DNA of 64,000 bases from Geosiphon pyriformis (taxonomy: Eukaryota > Glomeromycota > Glomeromycetes > Archaeosporales > Geosiphonaceae), in NCBI GenBank assembly GCA_016748015.1, contig JAAOMT010000514.1:637712-701711 (forward strand). Reading direction: 5' to 3'. The position numbers were made by a program, and so were the translations under genes. Under the pieces are notes generated by a model that saw nothing but the letters and a program-made list of their open reading frames with translations, had not been told where the DNA came from and made no database searches. Positions within the stretch are counted from its first letter, which is position 1. Every line of letters starts with the position of its first letter. Shown piece after piece: positions 23,930-35,309 of the stretch.

Positions 23930-24570
23930 CCATGTATGCTGTTATATTTATAATAAAATAGTCAATTTTATGTTAATTACATATATAGTTACTTTCTAAT
24001 AAAAATCAACTTTTTTACAAAAAAATTTTATTTTTAAGCTTTTCAATTAATATATAATTACTTTGCTGTAAAAATCAACTTTTTTACAAAAAATTTCAAT
24101 TATAAACTACCTAATAATATAAAAAAAATATAAAAAAGTAAAAAAATAAAAAATGTGTTTTAAAGATTTGTTTCAAATTCAGGCCTGAAAGTTTTAACAG
24201 TTTATTAAAATTAATAGTTAATTAATTTCACAATATTAATTTCAATTTAGTGAATTTTAAAGTAGCAATAATTAAGAGTTTGAATTCTCAAAATAAGTTT
24301 TATTAAATGAATTTGTAAAAAAGATGATTTTAAATTGAATTAGAAGATATATTTTCTTGAAAAGTAAAGCTTTTCATTTATACAATTTGTTATAATACTA
24401 TTCTATAATTTAACACTTTTTTTTTTCTAATATTTTGGCAAACTAAAGATACATTTTATAAACTACAAGTTATTTTTATGAACTATAAGTTATTTTAGTA
24501 AACTGTTAAATATTTTGTCAAATTCTGAATATTTTGGTAAATTCTTAAATATTACATAGTTTGAAGTATT
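23930..24570 (-). repeat. Decayed AT-rich dispersed repeat, copy 3 (inverted)
   Basis: Reads as the reverse complement of 13820-14420, landmark by landmark. These include ATAGTCAATTTTATGTTAATTAC, two ATCAACTTTTTTACAAAAAA segments about 75 bp apart, CAGGCCTGAAAGTTTTAACAG, AAAGCTTTT, and TTTTGGCAAACTAAAGATAC. With copy 2 it flanks LINE-B in inverted orientation. Confidence 0.6.
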
Positions 24571-26380
24571 ACATGATCTAATTATTATAATTTAGTTGGA
24601 TTTGTTTTCTATACAATTCAAATTATTAATTAAAAAATAGAAATATAAGAATACTTTCATGCTAATCAATAGCTCAAATTTCTATTAGTAATAATATTAT
24701 AATTTTAATACTTTTTTTAATATAGGATTACTAAGTTTCCAATGTCAATTATCTATTATAATATTCAAATTCAAGATAAAAGACAATATATAACATATAA
24801 AGGGAAATAGTTATTAAAAATTTTAAATTAAACAAATATTTTTTTATAATTAAAATAAATATTGAAAAATAACCAAGTAAACATGCTTTAATTATATTCA
24901 AAAATATTTAAATATATTCTTTCGGTTATAAGGAACTTTATTGTTCTTAATATAAATTTCTTTTGAATAATGTTGCTTGCATGCAAAATTACGCAAAGTA
25001 ATATATAGGAAAATTATTGTGTTTTTTATTTTAAAAATTTTCCTAACAATGACTTCCTTCCAACATATATTTTTAGGTTGATTGTTATATGTTAATGCAT
25101 TTATTACAATCTTATTTAAAATCTCAATGTACACTGTCTTTTACTTATTTTGGCTTGAACGTAATGCAAATCAAATCAAATAATTTTATATCGAATCCAA
25201 TTTTGAATTTAAGATGGCAATTATTTTTAATTAACTTATTTTCAATTTACAAATTTTATAAAAATATATTCAAAAGTTGCTAATTTAAATTTTTAATAAT
25301 AAATTTTAAAATGTAAATAGATATTTCAATTTATATCTTAAATATTTTTTAATATAATATAAAGCATTAATTACTTTTTCAAAGTATTTTTAGTTTTTTA
25401 TTACAATATTATATAAAAATATAAAAAATATTTGCATAATTCAAAATTTTGAATATTTTATACATGAAAAGCAAAAATTATTCAAAATTAAAATATTTTT
25501 ATTTTGAAAAATTTTAAAGCCTTAAGTACAAAGGGTGGAAATATAATTGGAGCTATAAATTCATTAAAATTTTATAAAAATATTATCATAAAGCCTAAAA
25601 TGTGACTGTTAAAATTTTATAAAAGCAAAATCTAATGTTTTAGCATCGAGTTTACAAGATTGGGTTTGATATTTTAGATAAAATCATTTTTGGACAACCA
25701 TTTCCTTTTTTGTGTTCTACATTGCATTTTATCTTAAGATGTTAATTGAATCTTGGTAATACTATGTAATTTAAAATCTGAACGGACTCCTTACTTCTAA
25801 TAATATAATAAAATCTGGCTGGGTTTGATATTAGACGGAGATATTTTTGGCTGGTATTACGCAAAATATAAAAGGAAATTGTTTAGGATGAAAATCATAT
25901 TCTGTTAGATAATTACACAGAAAATTAGTTTGAGGTGATACCTGAATCTAATACATGTCTAAATAAAATTACGTAAATCAATTAAAAACATTGCAACACT
26001 AATTTTACCTCCCTAAATTTAAAGTTCTTGAAGACAAGATCACCCTAAACTGCAAGTCTCAATATATCATAAATCAATTAACTTTCAATAAGTAAAAGCA
26101 GTAACATGATAATCTTAAATCAAATCAACCAAAAATGATAAATAGTCTTTTGTAAGACTAGATATGGGATTTGCACTATGTTTTGTGTTTTTTTTTAAGC
26201 CCGTGTTCAGCCTGGTAGGACTATGAGGTTAAATTTCTTTCCATTGAGTTTATTCTGAACAAAAATTACAAACCTTATAGGCAGCAAAGATGGCAGATGA
26301 TCTTTATGGCGCGGAGTAAAATTTCTTAATTTTTTCAACATGCGTAACAAGACACAGATTTTATCCGCTATTCGAGAAAG

Positions 26381-26388
26381 TATATAAA
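26381..26388 (+). promoter_or_regulatory. TATA box of the left eight-Cys gene
   Basis: TATATAAA, 133-140 nt before the ATG at 26521. The same box is kept in the right copy at 37349-37356, and similar boxes precede the genes at 31424 and 48889 at similar distances. Confidence 0.6.
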
Positions 26389-26520
26389 CTCTTTCGACTA
26401 AAATCCAAGCAGCCACTGTTTCTTGGGATTGCTTCATTTCTTTAATCCTACTAAACCTTTGTGTTTAAACAATTATTTATATCGCGCACCCATACCACTT
26501 TTGAATTGTATCTTATAAAA

Positions 26521-27289
26521 ATGTATAAAATTATTTTTTTCTTTATTGCTATTCTTTCATGTTGGTTTATGGTGGACGGCGCTGCTTTAACCCCAGACTG
26601 CCAAGCGTGTGCAAATGGGGATGCCAATCTCCTCACCTGTACTGGTGCTAGTTCGGCTAGTGAAATCACGAACTTACCTAAAGCAACTATATCAAAATGC
26701 TTCTGCAAGCAGTCCTCAATTGATGCATATGCGAGGTAGGCGAACACTTACAGAGAATTCAAGTTCACGGACTGGGTTATTAATTTTACTCATGCATCCT
26801 TAAATTCATAATAGCTGTTTTAAATGCCCATCATCAGTTGAATATCAATCAACTGATTCTGTTTCAGTATCTGGTAAGCAAATTTAATTGATACATTGTC
26901 ATCGATTCTCGGATATTTCTTAATTTTTGTTATACTTCTTTATAGATGCCATTTCAAACTGCAAACTTTATAACCCAAATATAATTCTAATCGACCCAAA
27001 TCCAACCAAACCAACCACAAGTACAAGCAAAACAGCCACAATTCCAACCACCATATATTCAACCACCACATATTCAACCCCAAAGTTAAGCCCAACTTTG
27101 ACAATTTCACCCATATCAAGCAGCACTTTAACCGAGTCAGCTGAAAATGAACCAATCATAACTGTAACCAAAACTACAACTGTAACGCATACCTCCTCTA
27201 ACGCTAATAATACTAAGTTCAACGGCATTCGGACTGATATAGTTGCTGTTTTCCTGTTGATTATTGTCTCGATAATTTTCCTTTTGTAA
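26521..27289 (+). CDS. Secreted eight-cysteine protein with probable GPI anchor (left paralogue)
   Basis: Three exons, 26521..26735, 26815..26873 and 26946..27289, GT-AG introns, frame continuous, 205 aa. Residues 1-21 form a signal peptide (MYKIIFFFIAILSCWFMVDG). The mature N-terminal domain has eight cysteines spaced C-x2-C-x9-C-x19-C-x1-C-x10-C-x2-C-x20-C (DCQAC...TC...KCFC...SCFKC...NC). A Thr/Ser/Pro stalk follows, then a hydrophobic C-terminus (IVAVFLLIIVSIIFLL) directly at the stop, typical of a GPI-anchor signal. It is likely a cell-wall or plasma-membrane surface protein. The cysteine pattern is CFEM-like in number, but the spacing does not match the CFEM consensus I know, so I do not assign that family. 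A near-identical head with a diverged stalk is encoded by the right paralogue. Confidence 0.8.
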
Positions 27290-27384
27290 TTGCCTAAATT
27301 TTTTCAGAAGCCTTAAATTCGAAAGATCTACCCTATAATTTATTAATTTAGTATATTCCAGCTTAGGAGCGTATGCAATTAATA

Positions 27385-27460
27385 TATGGGTGGCCAGTCA
27401 CGTGTAGAAAGCGTTTATTATAGAACCTGTATATGTTGTATGTAAGAAAAAGTTTCACAT
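27385..27460 (+). mobile_element. Remnant of a LINE 3' end (or LINE-mobilised SINE)
   Basis: GGTGGCCAGTCACGTGTAGA matches the LINE-A 3' UTR block GTGGCTGGTCACGTGTAGA. TATTATAGAACCTGT followed by ATGTTGTATGTAAG matches the LINE-C tail segment AATATAGAACCTGT followed by ATGTAATTAG. No coding sequence or poly(A) tail remains. Confidence 0.6.
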
Positions 27461-29635
27461 ATCGAATTAGTGGGTATCAAACGCTTAAAAATTGAGGGAA
27501 TATACTTCAAACGAACTCTTTATGCGCAAGAATCTACTACTATATATAATTTTTAAATTTTTGATTTCAACTATTATTAGCAGATGTATAAACTGTCAAA
27601 TATTATAAATAACAATTACAAATAATAATATAAATTATAAAAATTCAAATGTTAACCAATTTAATATTATTATTTAATTCTAAATATTGATTAGAAAATT
27701 CTATCATTTTTTTTTCTAAAATTATTTGGCTTTTTATTTTTCTTTTTCAAAAGTTATCAATTTCCTGTTATATTTGTTAAAAGCATTACAAATAAGACTT
27801 TGGTAAATGAAATTAATAATATTTATAAATTAATTGTTAATTAAAGCTTTTAATAATTTTTTTTTATTTGTTGTTTTTTTTGTTTTTTATCAAAAATTAT
27901 ATTTGGAAATATTACAAATATCAATATAAATATGTTTATTTATTAATTTTATTATTTGTAAATAAAAACAACAATCAATTTTGGTTTATTTAATAAATTA
28001 ATTTATAAGTTTAAATTATGTTTTAATTTACTTTAGAAATTAATAATTAAACTTTTTTATTAAATAATAATAAAAAATTTAAAATAAAATTTTTTAATAA
28101 TTTAGTCTTATAGAGTTTATATTTACAACCAGGGTAAAAAAACAATCGTTATTTTTGTTGACATAACCAAAAAAAATTTAAAAAGTAATACCAGTTAAAC
28201 ATAAAAATATCATAAGAATATTTCTTTTAAATAACACAAATATAAAACATTTTCTTTTTTTATTAGTTTTTTTATAAAAGTATTATTAAGAAATTTTTCA
28301 AAAAGAACTTTAAAATTGTTTTTACTACTCAAAAAAACTTTAACAAAAATCTCAATAGCTTTAATAATTTTTTCTTAAATAACAAAAAAATATTAGAAAA
28401 GGTTTTTTAATAATAACAACAATTAATTTTTAAAAAATATCATATAATATTTGTTTAAATCTATAAATTTTTTGATAGACATACAAAATTTTGATTAAAA
28501 TATAACAAAAAAGCTAAAATAAACTTAATATAATAAGAGCTCAAAAATTTACTTTTAAATTTAATTAAATTAAAAGTAAGTTTTTGGAGTAATATTAAAT
28601 TAAATGTTTTTTACTTATACAAAAACACTCAACTTTGAATAAAATAACTTATTTTTTTATAATTAAATTATTAAAGTATTTTGGTTTAATGATTATTAAA
28701 CGGTAAAACCTTGAATACTTAATTTACAACTTTTTTATATTTTATAAAAATTTTCATTTAAGCTACTTTTTATTGGTAAAAAACTGAATTTTAAAGTAGT
28801 TTGTATATATTTGGACAGTAAAGATATGAATTATTTGTTTAATAATAACGTTTTATTATTTTTTTTATAAAAAAAATATATGCTTAAATTCATATTATTT
28901 TTATGAATTGTTTTTGGTTTGTTAAATATATGTTTAATAATTATTAGGCTAACATAAATAGTTTACTTAAGAGTTTTCAATCTCTAAATTTAAACTTGAA
29001 TTTGGGTATTAAAATTGTTAATTTTTTGTTATCAATTATAATTAAGTTTTATGCTATTGTTTTGGCTTTAAAATATAATTTTGTGTTTAATAATGTTGAA
29101 ATTGTTTTAATAATCAAATAATTTTGAAATGATCAAGCAAAACAGTATTAATGGTTTTTAAGAATATCTTTGGTTAGAATTTCTTTTAAAAGGTTGCTAT
29201 TTTATCAAAATTTTGTATCAATCTTGTAATAATAAGAATTCCGGCATCGAATTTAAGAATTATATAAATTCTAATTGCAATTTACCAATTTACTAATATG
29301 AATGAATTTTATAACATAGAAAAATATATTTAATAATACAAAACTCATAGTAATAAGGACCATAACTTTTAGGTAAAACCGGACATCCAATCAACTCTCC
29401 TTTAACCAATAAATTAATAATCTGAACAGCAATAATTAGTTGCAGATACTATATTTGATGAAATAACTAAAATCTTAACTTTTGAGTGAAATTGACCAAT
29501 GTTCAAAGTACTAATAAATATCTATAAAAAAATAATAATAATATAATTACTCGTCTGTGAATAATAAGGAATTAAATTAAAGTTAAAAATTACCTCAGCT
29601 CTCTATTTAATAAATAACTTTATATTTTTTGGGGA
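27461..29635. other. AT-rich spacer between the inverted arms
   Basis: No gene found. Very AT-rich from 27540 to 29200; the last 400 bp are somewhat more complex but show no open frame of note. Confidence 0.5.
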
Positions 29636-31105
29636 TCTTATTTTTTGGTAGACGTTAACTACATATAGAAATTGTCAATGAAAGACTATAATTGAATATC
29701 GCTACCCCAGATAATTTTTGAATCTTACCTTACTTTTTATTTCTGGTACGCGTTTGACTATGCACAGAATTGTCAATCATTGAATCCTACTTATTTTTTA
29801 TTTTTGGTACGCGTTTGACTTCACATAGAAATTTCAATGAAAAACTCTAATTGAATGTCGCTTCCCCAGAAAATATTAAATCTTAACTTATTTTTTTATT
29901 TCTGGTATGCGTTTGACTATGCACAGAATTGTCAATCATTGAATCTTACTTATTTTTTATTTTTGGTACGTTTGACTTCACATAGAAATTGTCAATGAAA
30001 GACTATAATTGAATGCTGCTACCCCAGAAAATATTAAATATTACCTTATTTTTTATTTCTGGTACGCGTTTGACTATGCACAGAATTGTCAATCATTGAA
30101 TCCTACTTATTTTTTATTTTTGGTACGCGTTTGACTTCACATAGAAATGTCAATGAAAAACTCTAATTGAATGCTGCTACTCCAAAAAATATTAAATCTT
30201 AACTTATTTTTTTATTTCTGGTACGCTTTTGATTACGCACAGAATTGTCAATCATTGAATAGTATTAAATCTTACCTTATTTTTTATTTCTCTTACGCGT
30301 TTGACTTCACATAGAAATTGTCAATGAAAGACTATAATTGAATGCCGCTACCCCAGAAAATATTAAATCTTACCTTATTTTTTATTTCTGGTACGCTTTT
30401 GATTACGCACAGAATTGTCAATCATTAAATCCTACTTATTTTTTATTTTTGGTACGCGTTTGACTTCACATAGAAATTTCAATGAAAAACTCTAATTGAA
30501 TGTCGCTTCCCCAGAAAATATTAAATCCTACCTTATTTTTTATTTCTGGTATGCGTTTGACTATGCACAGAATTGTCAATCATTGAATCTTACTTATTTT
30601 TTATTTTTGGTACGCGTTTGACTTCACATAGAAATTTCAATGAAAAACTCTAATTGAATGTCGCTTCCTCAGAAAATATTAAATCCTACCTTATTTTTTA
30701 TTTCTGGTATGCGTTTGACTATGCACAGAATTGTCAATAATTGAATCTTACTTATTTTTTATTTTTGGTACGCGTTTGACTTCACATAGAAATTTCAATG
30801 AAAAACTCTAATTGAATGTCGCTTCCTCAGAAAATATTAAATCCTACCTTATTTTTTATTTCTGGTATGCGTTTGACTATGCACAGAATTGTCAATCATT
30901 GAATCTTACTTATTTTTTATTTTTGGTACGCGTTTGACTTCACATAGAAATTTCAATGAAAAACTCTAATTGAATGCTGCTACCCCAGAAAATATTAAAT
31001 CTTACCTTATTTTTTTATTTCTGGTACGCTTTTGACTACATATGGAAGTTGTCAATAAAAGACAATAATTGAGTGCTATTAAATGTTACCTTATTTTTTT
31101 TAGAT
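29636..31105 (+). repeat. ~158-bp higher-order satellite with ACGCGT boxes
   Basis: About eight to nine tandem copies of a composite unit made of two related monomers. One is ~61 bp (GGTACGCGTTTGACTATGCA, then CAGAATTGTCAATCATTGAA). The other is ~97 bp (GGTACGCGTTTGACTTCACA, then TAGAAATTTCAATG and CCCCAGAAAATATTAAATC). Both end in a TTATTTTTTATTT run. ACGCGT is intact at 29748, 29809, 30064, 30125, 30295, 30464, 30612, 30770 and 30928; other units carry ATGCGT, ACGCTT or ACGTTT. The array ends about 320 bp before the repeat-protein gene. Confidence 0.92.
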
Positions 31106-31298
31106 TTTCGCAGTAAATCATCGATAGATCGGGATCCTATTCTTAAATTGATCATTAATCCAATTAAAAGCAAGTAATTCAAGTTTAATATTTGGTTAGA
31201 TTGGAATGCTATGGATAGTAAATTCTAACTTTAATGATTTAGAAGAAATCTAATTGTCAAGAAATAAGGATACTAAATTGACTATGAGGTCGGATCAG

Positions 31299-31306
31299 TA
31301 TAAATA
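31299..31306 (+). promoter_or_regulatory. TATA box of the repeat pro-protein gene
   Basis: TATAAATA, 125 nt before the ATG at 31424. Confidence 0.6.
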
Positions 31307-31423
31307 ACAGCTCGCTAGAGCTTCCAAGAAATTCATCTCAAAAATATAAAGCTTTCTTATTATAAAGCAAAAAAACTCTTTAGAAAAAATAAAACCTTCG
31401 CAAAATCATATAACCAGTCAAAA

Positions 31424-32089
31424 ATGTCTCTAACAAGCATCATATATCTCACCATCTTCCTAGCTTCATATTTGGTCGTTGCATATCCAACTATCGAAAA
31501 AAGAGGAAGCTTTAACGGAAATAACAATGGTAATGGAAATATCGGAGACTTTAACGGAAACTATAATGGTAACAACAATGTTGGAGACTTTAACGGAAAC
31601 TATAATGGTAACAACAATGTTGGAGACTTTAACGGAAACAACAATGGTAACAACAATGTTGGAGACTTTAACGGAAACTATAATGGTAACAACAATGTTG
31701 GAGACTTTAACGGAAACAACAATGGTAACAACAATGTTGGAGACTTTAACGGAAACTATAATGGTAACAACAATGTTGGAGACTTTAACGGAAACAACAA
31801 TGGTAACAACAATGTTGGAGACTTTAACGGAAACTATAATGGTAACAACAATGTTGGAGACTTTAACGGAAACAACAATGGTAACAACAATGTTGGAGAC
31901 TTTAACGGAAACAACAATGGTAACAACAATGCTGGATTTTTCGATGGACAAATAAGACCATATAATTATTATGAATACAAGCCGTTTTTGGAAGGAGCTT
32001 TTGTTAAACGTGGATACAATGGATACAATGGATACCGTAGCAGATACAACAACATTAACCGAAGGTGTTTTCGTTTAAATTGCTTGTAG
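31424..32089 (+). CDS. Secreted Asn/Gly tandem-repeat pro-protein with kexin sites
   Basis: Single exon, 221 aa. Residues 1-20 are a clear signal peptide (LTSIIYLTIFLASYLVVA), followed by a short pro-segment YPTIEKR ending in a Lys-Arg kexin site (26-27). Residues 28-170 are one degenerate and ten near-perfect 13-residue repeats, GDFNGN(Y/N)NGNNNV, mostly alternating Y and N. A Tyr-rich linker leads to a second Lys-Arg (195-196). A third dibasic, Arg-Arg (213-214), leaves the C-terminal heptapeptide CFRLNCL, whose two cysteines could form a six-residue disulphide ring. Known biology: fungal Kex2 cleaves after KR/RR in the secretory path, maturing repeat proteins, pheromones and ribosomal peptides. 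Release of a peptide is inference. No family was recognised. The gene lies midway between the inverted arms. Confidence 0.85.
   Translation: MSLTSIIYLTIFLASYLVVAYPTIEKRGSFNGNNNGNGNIGDFNGNYNGNNNVGDFNGNYNGNNNVGDFNGNNNGNNNVGDFNGNYNGNNNVGDFNGNNNGNNNVGDFNGNYNGNNNVGDFNGNNNGNNNVGDFNGNYNGNNNVGDFNGNNNGNNNVGDFNGNNNGNNNAGFFDGQIRPYNYYEYKPFLEGAFVKRGYNGYNGYRSRYNNINRRCFRLNCL
31505..31933 (+). repeat. 39-bp minisatellite inside the pro-protein gene
   Basis: Eleven 39-bp units (the first degenerate) coding 13 residues each. Units differ mainly at one codon, TAT or AAC, which largely alternates and so gives a 78-bp higher-order period. Near identity implies recent expansion or homogenisation. Confidence 0.95.
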
Positions 32090-35000
32090 TAATAACGGAA
32101 ATAATAATGGATACAATAACCGATGGAAATAACAACTGAGCTAATAATCAAAAAAATCATAATGCGAAAGAAATTAGTTTTTTTAACTTTTTCCTCTTAT
32201 TATACTATTTCATTTTTGTTTCATAGTTAATTCTCAATAAACTTTAAAGTGAATAAAATAAATAAAATTTTAAAACTCGACTAAATTTGAATATAAAAAT
32301 GCATATGATAATTGCATTTTATGGAAAAACTTAAACAGTTTGAAGACTAATCGACATTTTTCAAAAAAAAATTAAGAGTTAATTTTCAGACTTCATTAAT
32401 TATTTAAAGGTAATTTAATGTTCAAAAATTAAGTTCTTTTTTAAATGTCAATTTTGATAACTTGAAAATATATTTCCGATTAATTACTTTAACTGTGTCA
32501 CCAATTTTAATTTGGTTTATTATTTCAATTTTTTAGTATTTAATCGTTGAAATAATAATGCCATTGATTAAATCTTGGATATTAAATAAGGAATTATTTT
32601 CACTTATCTCAAAAAATTGTGTTTCAAAAACTCCTTTCGGATTTTTGAATCAGATTTTTTTATCTAGTCAGTTATAATGTTTTGGAGTTTTTATAGACAT
32701 ATTTGGGGTTGCTATTTGTGTTTAGTCTTCAATGGCTTTTTAGAGCTATATTTCAATGACCTTTTTTGGGAAAGCTCTTATTAGTAGTGCACATATAAAG
32801 ATTTGTACTCTTTTTGAATTTATTTATCAAATATATTTTCCTAAAAAAAACTTTTTTTTCATTTTATTTCTCTTCATTTCTTAATAAGTTGGAAATCAGA
32901 ACGAAATAAACTTTGACGAATGAAATTTTTTCCACCAATTTGTCTTCAAATATTAACTGATATATAATTAAATAGAAGAAAACCATGATAGATGTTGTAT
33001 TCTTTTTAAATTTAGAAATCATAAGTTTTGTAATTAATTATTTAACATTAAATTCTAAAATTTGTTGACCAAAACATAAAATTACATTAAATTTTAGAAT
33101 ATTCATTATTATTTTCACAATTTTTGATTTTAAATTTTTAATTAAATATTAAATATTTTAAGACTAATTTTTTTTGGTATTTATTTCTTAATATTATTTA
33201 TCTACTTTTAATTTTTGTGACTTTATTTGTTAATTTATTCTTCTAACTTGAAGAATTATTATAGTATTAAATTTGGAATTTGATTTAATTTTTATTTTAT
33301 TATATATATATTAACTTTTATTTTATTTTTACTCATGTTCTGAAATAAGTGTATACAAAAAAAACAATAAAACCTCTAATTTCAAAATAAAAATAACTTT
33401 ACAATTACTGCAATAGCTAAAACTGCTGTAACTATTTGTAACTGTTACAATAACTTAGAATTGTTATAAATAATTGAGCACATTTTTTAGTTATTAATTT
33501 TCATATCTTGATTAATAAAAAATAATATTTTGTATTTTTCAAAATAACATTTAAAATATATTTAATTATTTAAAAGATTAATTGTATATTTTTTATTATA
33601 AATACAAACTTAATAATTTTGTGAATTTTAATCAATTTGGGTAAATTTTCATTTTATAATTAAAAATATTTAAATTTATACTATATTAGATTTAAAAAAA
33701 AGAAAGAGTTTTATATTATGCTTTTATTTATTACATTATTAGAATTAAATGTCAATAGTAAAAATAAATTAAAGATTACTGAAATTTAATTCTAAGAATG
33801 TAATATGTATTGAATATAAATAAATAATGTTTAATTATTAATTTTGTGCTTAAATTGGCTAATAAGTAAAAAAAAAACAGATATAAAAAATTATTTGTTA
33901 AATTTGTTAAAAAAAATATTCAGTTTGATGATTTTGTTATAGGCTTTTCTATTATTTTTGAGTATAAGAATAATTTTAAGTTGAATTTTAATTATTATTT
34001 TATATTAATGCATTTTTTAAGAAATTCTGAAATTTTAAGTGTGTTTATAAAAGTATAATATAATTCCGTTTAGCTTAATTGACTGGTTATATATAAAAAA
34101 ATACATAAATTGTACTTAATTTAAAAATTTTTTTGTTATATTGTATTAAATAACAATTGGGCTATTTTTTGGTTAAAGCATAATAATAAAAATAATAAAA
34201 TAATAATTTTTTTATTAAAATTAATAAATAAGCAAAAAAAGTTTTTTAAAAATTTAAAAATTTTAAAATAAACAATAATATATTATTAAAAAACCAATAA
34301 ATTTTAATTTTATAACAAACTTTTTATTAAATATTGAAAAATCATTTTAAATATTATTCAATAAAGCCTAATACAATTTTTGATAATTAATTTAATATTA
34401 ATAAAATTATGCATTAATTTTAATATAAGTTATTTTAATAAAAATAAAAATAAAAATATAAATATAAATAAAAAACACCAGAATAAAAATCATTTAATTT
34501 AGCAAATATTGTTATTATTATTCAAAATAAGAAAAATTTTTTATTTTACAATCAAAATAAAAATAAAATTAATACTGGAAATACAGACATAGTAAAAACA
34601 CCCAAAAGAAAAAACCAATGCCTTAATTTTCAAGAGAAGAAAAAACAGATTTTTAAACAATAAATATTTTAAAAAAAATTAAAATAAAATTTATTTTTTG
34701 GTATCTTAAAAGAGTTTGCAACAGTAATAATAATAAAAAAAGGAAAAATTGTTTTTTTTACTGCTTTGGCTTTTCTAATTATTTCGATAGCAGCAGAAAA
34801 AGTAAATATAAAAAACAGTGGCTTTACTACTGGTTCATTTTTAATGACTTTAAAGCACTTTACAGCGGCAATAACAACATTAAAACTAGTCTTAGTATAT
34901 TAATATGAAAAAGCTTTTACTGACAAAAACTTTTACCCAAAGAAAAAAAGTGCTCTTAAAACAGCCAAAGATGATTTACACTAAAAATGTTTAGAAAAAA

Positions 35001-35300
35001 GTGTTTTCGTAATACCTTGTTTAACTGTTTTTATAACAAAAAAAACTTTTTGGGTTATAATACTTTTAGCTACTATATGAGAAATAGTGGTTGCTTCTTT
35101 TTTACTTTTTGCTCTGGTCATGGTCATAAATTTAAGAGAGAAAAAGAGTTTATTATGTAAGGAAATGGTTTAAAGCTGTAAAAATATTTAATATCTAAGT
35201 ATTGATGAATTAATTTTTTAATAGTATCTTTGTTAGTGTTAATAAAAAATTTTTAAATAAATAATTAAAAATTATATTTATCTCATGCTAACTAGTTTGC
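32090..35300. other. AT-rich spacer
   Basis: No supported gene. Strongly AT-rich, especially 33000-34560. A short stretch after the pro-protein stop (32090-32130) repeats the NGN/GYN-type sequence out of frame and may be decayed repeat DNA. Confidence 0.5.
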
Positions 35301-35309
35301 AAAAAAAAG

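Larger units (their letters stand above)
24725..27359 (+). repeat. Inverted segmental duplication, left arm
   Basis: Reverse complement of 36409-39112. The homology can be followed from AATTATCTATTATAATATTCAAA near 24750, through AAATCTCAATGTACACTGTCTTTTACTT near 25120, GATGAAAATCATATTCTG near 25890, the whole 26521-27289 gene, to CGAAAGATCTACCCTATAATT near 27320. The arms are diverged by substitutions and indels, so this is a real duplication and not an assembly mirror image. Confidence 0.85.

Noticed and set aside
26207-26437. 76-codon minus-strand frame, also kept in the right arm at 37300-37497
   Set aside because: It overlaps the TATA box and upstream region of the eight-Cys genes. Its conservation is explained by the recent duplication, and no coding signature was seen.
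29636-31105. CRISPR-like regular repeats
   Set aside because: Units are long, contiguous composite monomers with no unique spacers, in a eukaryotic context; this is a satellite.
31466-31951. 161-codon minus-strand frame with regular Val/Ile-rich repeats
   Set aside because: It is the antisense shadow of the 39-bp minisatellite in the pro-protein gene; any frame through it repeats.
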